A DNA stretch of 22,031 bases. It comes from Phoronis ovalis. Lineage: Eukaryota; Phoronida; Phoronidae. Within the stretch, counting starts at the first letter, position 1, and each line of letters begins with the position of its first letter. Positions 17,601 to 22,031 of the stretch are shown here, piece by piece. The notes under the pieces are model-generated. The model made no database searches. It was not told the origin of the DNA and worked only from the letters and a program-made list of their open reading frames with translations. The position numbers and the translations under genes are program-made. The stretch is from the NCBI GenBank assembly GCA_028565635.1, contig JAOXYB010093049.1, positions 1-22,031 on the forward strand, read 5' to 3'.

Positions 17601-20600
17601 CAGTCATGACAGTTCCTCAGAAATTGATGATATCCATCTTCAACTTCACAAGCGTCCTTCCATTGCTGGTGATAGCATACTGCCACAACATAATACATAC
17701 AATGATCGAAGAAAGTCGTTTGCTGATGTTGTTCTTGAAGCTGCCGAAGCCATGCAAACAGATGAGCCATGTGCTGTAGAATCTGAGAGTCTTACGGAAG
17801 CTAGAATATTTAAAAAGAAAAAAAGAACAAAATCCAAACCCAAGGATATTAAACCTCCGCCTAAAATAATTATGGAGGAAACACCAGATTTGAAAGGCAT
17901 ATTAAAACCTCCATCTCCTACCTTCAACCCACCTTTATTCTCTACTGAAGCAGAAGAACGGCATCACGAAGAAATTCAGCATAAATGGCAGGATGCTATG
18001 AAAGCCATACAACGAAACGTAAAAAGACCATTGTCCATACACGAGACCGTAGAAGTACGACGTATGTCTGAACTAGACCATGTTTGTGTAGATATATTTG
18101 CTGACCATTCCGATGGTTTAAAAATTGTTGAACCTAAACGGAAGAAGGAAAAATTTAGGAAAGTGAAGAGTAAAAACAGAGTCTCAAAGGAGCAATTACC
18201 AATCGTTGACCCAGCTCATTTGAAAACACTCGCCGCAACAGCTGATACAAGCGGTACAAGCGGACGTGCAACAGCTGATATAAGCGGACGTAAGTAATGT
18301 ATTAAGTAATAAACAAGTGGACTAGGGAAACCCATACAGTCCAGTATATGTATTTGTGTAAAATGACTGTGCTAGACAGTTAAATCATAACCGTACAGTA
18401 TGTAGTAACTGTTTTTATTTCATCAAAGATGGAACAATCAATATTTTTACTATACACGTCAATACAGAGCGAATACATTTTCAGAACGCAACGGTTGCCT
18501 GTCTTTAGAACGAGTTCGATAATGGATACTAGATTTAAGACATTAAAGAAATCGAAAATAACAATTAAAATTAAAATTTTCGAGTCCAACCAAAGTTCCT
18601 ATCAGAAAAATAGATTATCCTGCAAGTATTATCCTGCATTTAATTAAATTTAATGCAGATTGTGTCATTCCAATGTTTACAACAAATTATTTCATCTTTC
18701 TTTATGCTGTCATGTTTGCAATTCATACAAAGTATTAATATTAAAATTTTGAATTTCGAGAATTTTTATTTGTCTATTTCTTACTCTTCACCATGTATAG
18801 TACTTACAGCAAATTAGGACTATGACTTGTGTCAGTAAAAATCAAGCAATTTTTATATACTTCTTTACAGACTACATATATGATTACTGTATATTATTAG
18901 TTTAATTTACATGGGAAATCATACTAAAAAGCCAAATTAAGAAAATGGCGTAATCAAAACAAGGAAATGAAGCAATATTTTGTTAGAGCTGGTGCATTTT
19001 AAGAACGCCACTTTTATATTGGCCAGACCATTTTCGTAGAGGTGACTTGTGAAAACTAATTGCAGTGTCAGGTAAACTAATTAATAGAAAAGGAAATGCT
19101 TATGATTGTAAACATTCTCATTGTTCCATATTTCCAATTTCTCAAGATATATAAATATATCAGTAAAATATCGCGTCTATTAATGTGCAGAAATGCTACT
19201 TGTTTGTAGAGGCAGAAGCCCATTAGAGGGACTGCCACAAAATTGTTAAATTTAGTTTAGGGTTGTTCCTGCGTTGAACATTTTACATACATGTTACAAT
19301 GTGTGTGTGTGTGTGTGCGTGTGTGTGTGTGTCATATACATACTACAATGTGTGTGTCTCGTATATTGTTTTTAACGACTTTTTTTATTTTAGACAAATC
19401 TCGAACCGCACAACGTTGCTGTATTTTAGGATCCAAAACGGATTCTCTCGAATCAATCAAAATAGTTCCAGCAACTCCAAAGATTATCGTGACGCAAACG
19501 GATAGCGGTATTTTGGAAGAGAACATACAAACAGACCAACAAACTAGCAAAGAAGAGAAAGTAAACAAGGCTAGAAAAACACCAAGCAGAGAAGAGAAAA
19601 CGGGCAAAAAAGGAAAAACAAGCAAGGGTAGAAAAAAAGTAAGTTCAGAAAAGAAAACAAGCAAGCATGAAAATTACCATTTAAGAAAAATAAGCAATGA
19701 TAATAATGAGGCAGGTTCGAGTGAAATAGAACAACAAAGAGGCAAAATCAAAGAAAGTAATACAGACAAGATTATGACAGACCATGACAGAAATGCAAAT
19801 AAAACCAAGGATGACAAGAGTGAAACAGATCTGCAAAAAGGAATCAAAAAGAACAACACTGAAAATCACCTACACGAAAAAGCAAGCGAGAAGGGCAAGA
19901 GTGGTCTACAAACAAAAGCAAGTAGCAGCAAGAGCAAGAAGGACAATAGAGAAACTAACAGCGACAAAGAAATAAGCAAAGGAGGCAATAGTGAAACTAA
20001 TCTGCAAAATACAAGCAAAGTTAAGAACAAGAAGGAGAAGAATAAAGAAGAAGGGAACAGAAAAAACAAAGAAGACAAGAGTGAAACGGATCTACAGAAA
20101 GCAAGCACAGATAATCTGGCAGATGTTCCAGAAACTTCTGATATTCTAACAGATGACAACCCAGATAGCAAAGCAAACAAACAAAGAAAAACAAGCAAGC
20201 GTGAAAATTATCTACAAGACAAAGCAAGCAAAAGCAACACCAAGAAGGACAAGAGTAAAACAGATCTACAAACAAAAGCAAGCAGAAACGAGAGCAAGAA
20301 GGATAATAGTAAAACAGATTTGCAAAAAGAAAGCAAAAGTAGAAGCAAAAAGGACAAAACTGAAAAACAGCTACAAGGAAAATCAAGCAGCAATAAAACT
20401 CATCTACAAGACAAAACAAGCAATAGCAAAAAGAACAAGAGTAAAGCAGATCTACAAACAAAAACAAGCAAAATCGAGGGCAAGAGTGACAATAGTGAAA
20501 CAGACAGAGATGAAACAATAAGCAAAGATGACAACATTGAAACGGATCTACAAAAAACAAACAAAGCTAAGAGTAAAAGCAACACTAAGCAAGACAAGAG

Positions 20601-22031
20601 TAAAACAGATCTACAAACAAAAACAAGCAAAAGTGAGAGCAAGAGTAACATCAGTGAAACAGACAGAAACGAAACAGAAGACAAGGATGAAACGGATCTG
20701 AAAAAAGCAAGCAAAGTTAAGAACAAGAAGGAGAAGAGTGAAAAAGACAGTGGCAAAAAAGACGTTAAGGCAAGCAAAAGCAACAAGAAGGATAAGAGTA
20801 AAACAGATCTACAATCAAAAACAAGCAAGAAGGACAAGAGTGAAACAGATCTGCAAAAAGAAAGCAAAAAAGATCAAACCGAAAATAATATACAAGAAAA
20901 AGCAGGCAACAGCAAAAGGAGCAAGAGTAAAGCAGATATTGAAACAAAAACAAGCAAGAGCAAGAGCGACATCAGTGAAACAGACAGAGACGAAACAGAT
21001 GACAAGAGTGAAACGGATTTAGAAAAACCAAGCAAAGTTAAGCGCAAGGAGAAGAGTGAAAAAGACAGGGACAGCAAAAATAAAAAAGATGACAAGAGTA
21101 AAACTGATCTGCAAAAAGAAAGCAAAAGTAAGAGCAAAAAGGACAAAAGTAAAAATCATCTACAAGAAAAAACAAGCAATAGCAAAAAGAGCAAGAGTAA
21201 AGCAGAACTTCAAACAAAAACAAGCAAAAGCGAGAGCAAGAGTGACATCAGTGAAACAGACGAAACAGAGGACAAGAGTAAAACGGATTTAGGAAAACCA
21301 AGCACAGTTAAGAGCAAGGAGAAGAGTGAAAAAAACAGTGACAGCAAAAGTAAAAAAGAAGACAAGAGTAAAACTGATCTGCAAAAAGAAAGCAAAAGTA
21401 AGAGCAAAAAGGACAAAAGTAAAAATCATCTACAAGAAAAAACAAGCAATAGCAAAAAGAGCAAGAGTAAAGCAGAACTTCAAACAAAAACAAGCAAAAG
21501 CAAAAGCGACATCAGTGAAACAGACAGAGATGAAACCAATGACAAGAGTGAAACAGATTTAGGAAAACCAAGCAAAGTCAAGAGCAAGGAGAAGTGTGAA
21601 AAAGACAGGAACAGCAAAAATAAAAAAGAAGACAAGAGTAAAACTGATCTGCAAAAAGAAAGCAAAAGTAAGAGCAAAAAGGACAAAAGTAAAAATCATC
21701 TACAAGAAAAAACAAGCAATAGCAAAAAGAGCAAGAGTAAAGCAGAACTTCAAACAAAAACAAGCAAAAGCAAAAGCGACATCAGTGAAACAGACAGAGA
21801 TGAAACCGATGACAGGAGTGAAAAGGATTTAGGAAAACCAAGCAAAGTTATGAGCAATGAGAAGAGTGGAAAAAACAGTGACAGCAAAAGTAAAAAAGAA
21901 GACAAGAGTAAAACTGATCTGCAAAAAGAAAGCAAAAGTAAGAGCAAAAAGGACAAAAGTAAAAATCATCTACAAGAAAAAACAAGCAATAGCAAAAAGA
22001 GCAAGAGTAAAGCAGAACTTCAAACAAAAAC
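11543..22031 (+). CDS. Gene C: giant repetitive Ser/Lys/Asp-rich protein (3'-partial)
   Basis: Unrecognised. The preferred model is 11543-11633, 12083-18289 and 19394-22031, all phase 1 at the junctions, giving 2,978 codons with no stop. Apart from one 530-nt region before 18289, composition is that of a disordered protein. In order: three FSxNxLxYFG(I/L) motifs (12721-12975); an acidic Asn/Asp/Ser tract (13090-13440); a tandem pair of 90-residue units (14002-14541); 110-residue KH(A/T)D-x-KQ units (15328-15972); about 13 S-D-D-S-x-L-Q units (16351-17300); a mixed basic region with GILKPPSPT (17700-18240); and lysine-rich repeats of about 90 residues to the window end. No enzyme domain is seen. 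A scaffold or structural role is only a guess. An alternative start with a signal-peptide-like sequence is at 11716. Confidence 0.7.
11634..12082 (+). other. Gene C intron 1, or alternative N-terminal coding segment
   Basis: 449 bases between a GTGAAT donor and an excellent acceptor (TTCCTTTTCCCGTAG), so an intron is the simple reading. Yet from the ATG at 11638 the segment is open without a stop in the gene C frame. From the ATG at 11716 it reads MSHYLIMISAVLVLLADQN, a plausible signal peptide, followed by a Cys-containing stretch. Both could be true if alternative starts exist. Confidence 0.5.
12083..18289 (+). CDS. Gene C large exon (2,069 codons)
   Basis: A single open frame of 6.2 kb on the plus strand, far beyond chance. 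The start follows the CCCGTAG acceptor and the end is GGAC/GTAAGT (phase 1). It holds most of the repeats described for gene C. The last 530 bases are less repetitive: FADVVLEAAEAM, then KKKKRTKSKPK, LKGILKPPSPT, an E-E-R-H-H-E-E helix, and basic-Ser sites such as RRKS and RRMS that resemble kinase targets. Cysteines are few. Confidence 0.88.
12721..12975 (+). repeat. Three FSxNxLxYFG(I/L) motif copies in gene C
   Basis: The copies are at 12721-12756 (FSRNILEYFGIS), 12841-12870 (YSLFSYFGLS) and 12940-12975 (RFSPNVLPYFGI). They are separated by unrelated charged sequence, as expected for repeated short linear motifs rather than a domain. Confidence 0.7.
14002..14541 (+). repeat. Tandem duplication of a 90-residue acidic unit
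   Basis: Two 270-nt units begin with GSNTE at 14002 and 14272. They share in order TDTxTDxNxE, FID(T/I)D, a Leu-Ser/Lys segment with AKN, (Y/S)xRDY, (Y)PD(V/A)DE and DTKT. The copies are clearly diverged, hence an old duplication. Confidence 0.75.
15328..15972 (+). repeat. Repeats of about 110 residues (PGLKH ... HIK ... VTAKD)
   Basis: PGLKH(A/T)D begins units at 15328 and 15658, 330 nt apart, with a weaker start (SGLKE) at about 15973. Each contains TAKD, ILKxV, QQ/QP-x-VTKE, MIDNSS, KQxHIKR and a second TxKxLxLxHxKNVKA block. There is therefore also an internal half-unit periodicity. Confidence 0.75.
16351..17300 (+). repeat. S-D-D-S-x-L-Q repeat array (about 13 units)
   Basis: Unit consensus is about 26 residues: KSDDSRLQLRADEGSNITT followed by VSSTSSL. 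Lengths vary by small in-frame indels. One unit near 16700 and one near 17220 are degenerate. Ser/Thr content is very high. Confidence 0.85.
18290..19393 (+). other. Gene C intron, noncoding
   Basis: 1,104 bases from GTAAGT to TTTTTTTATTTTAG. It contains an imperfect palindrome (CTGCATT at 18634 with AATGCAG ending 18658) and a TG microsatellite near the 3' end. Nothing else seen. Confidence 0.75.
19301..19332 (+). repeat. (GT)n microsatellite
   Basis: Sixteen GT-type dinucleotides with one GC interruption, about 60 bases before the acceptor of the next gene C exon. The flanking ACAATGTGTG word recurs just downstream (19345 onward). Confidence 0.9.
19394..22031 (+). CDS. Gene C repeat exon (partial, runs past window end)
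   Basis: It starts after TTTTTTTATTTTAG. Codon 1 is completed by the C at 18289, and the frame stays open for 878 codons to the edge. It has no early ATG in frame, so a start-codon-based gene finder would miss it and report the neighbouring frames. The first 60 residues (RCCILGSK, KIVPATPKIIVTQTDS) are non-repetitive. The rest is K/S/D/T/E/Q-rich in loose units of about 90 residues containing DKSKTDLQKES, KNHLQEKTS, KAELQTKTS and DISETDRDET. Expected to be disordered and strongly charged. End and total length are unknown. Confidence 0.78.
21091..22031 (+). repeat. 270-bp tandem repeat array within gene C
   Basis: Copies begin with GACAAGAGTAAAACTGATCT at 21091, 21361, 21631 and 21901, exactly 270 bases apart. 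The first 141 bases appear identical in the first three copies and in the visible part of the fourth. The remaining 129 bases vary. Looser relatives extend upstream to about 19810. Confidence 0.92.

Noticed and set aside
12614-17927. Numerous minus-strand ORFs of 60-185 codons opposite gene C
   Set aside because: They follow the repeat structure of the plus-strand exon (for example Ser/Asp-rich units opposite S-D-D-S repeats) and vary in length with it. They are antisense shadows.
20153-21832. Plus-strand Lys/Arg-rich ORFs repeated every 270 bases
   Set aside because: They lie in a shifted frame of the same repeats and stop every 80-120 codons. The uninterrupted 878-codon frame, in phase with 18289, is the better call.
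19674-21956. Many minus-strand Leu/Ser/Phe-rich hydrophobic open frames
   Set aside because: They are the complement of the Lys/Ser-rich coding repeats (CTT, TTG and TGC triplets). No splice or start context supports them, and the plus-strand frame is open throughout.
1-22031. tRNA, rRNA, CRISPR or bacterial-type operon features
   Set aside because: No cloverleaf with A and B boxes, no rRNA-like segment and no spaced direct repeats with unique spacers were seen. Spliced genes show the DNA is eukaryotic.

Overview
The window is nuclear DNA from an animal, most likely an invertebrate. It is AT-rich and its genes are split by GT-AG introns of about 0.2 to 1.9 kb. The one protein I can name is a metazoan TSG101 (ESCRT-I). 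Frequent ACATGTA-type words and a weak interspersed repeat in 9760-9875 remind me of mollusc genomes, but that is recollection only; I would not go beyond 'invertebrate, possibly lophotrochozoan'.

Layout. (1) 1-6340, minus strand: nine coding exons of TSG101, from the start codon (6340) through the complete UEV domain, the Pro/Tyr-rich linker and most of the coiled coil. The C-terminal steadiness-box exon or exons lie beyond base 1. Its 1.9-kb first intron holds nested palindromic transposon remains: a roughly 718-bp foldback element (5381-6098) flanked by a 10-bp direct repeat, apparently inserted into an older palindromic repeat (about 5071-6130). (2) 6341-7212: intergenic space between head-to-head genes. 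(3) 7213-11272, plus strand: a five-exon gene, called 'gene B' here, assembled from splice signals and reading-frame continuity. It encodes 471 residues, with a membrane-associated N-terminal half and a cysteine-rich segment. I do not recognise the family. A poly(A) signal follows at 11395. (4) About 11543 to the window end, plus strand: 'gene C', a giant Ser/Lys/Asp-rich, mostly disordered and repeat-built protein. A 6.2-kb exon ends at 18289, and after a 1.1-kb intron an exon open from 19394 past 22031 carries about 90-residue repeats. The last copies form an exact 270-bp tandem array. More than 2970 codons are visible and neither end is certain.

How the genes relate. TSG101 is a housekeeping trafficking gene, and nothing ties it functionally to B or C apart from the head-to-head arrangement with B. 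B and C lie on the same strand only about 270 bp apart (11272 to 11543). The splice phases would even allow B to be spliced into C, so they may be one complex locus. The less ordinary parts of the window are gene B (unrecognised), gene C (repeat array, optional N-terminus, duplicated splice donor) and the nested foldback elements.
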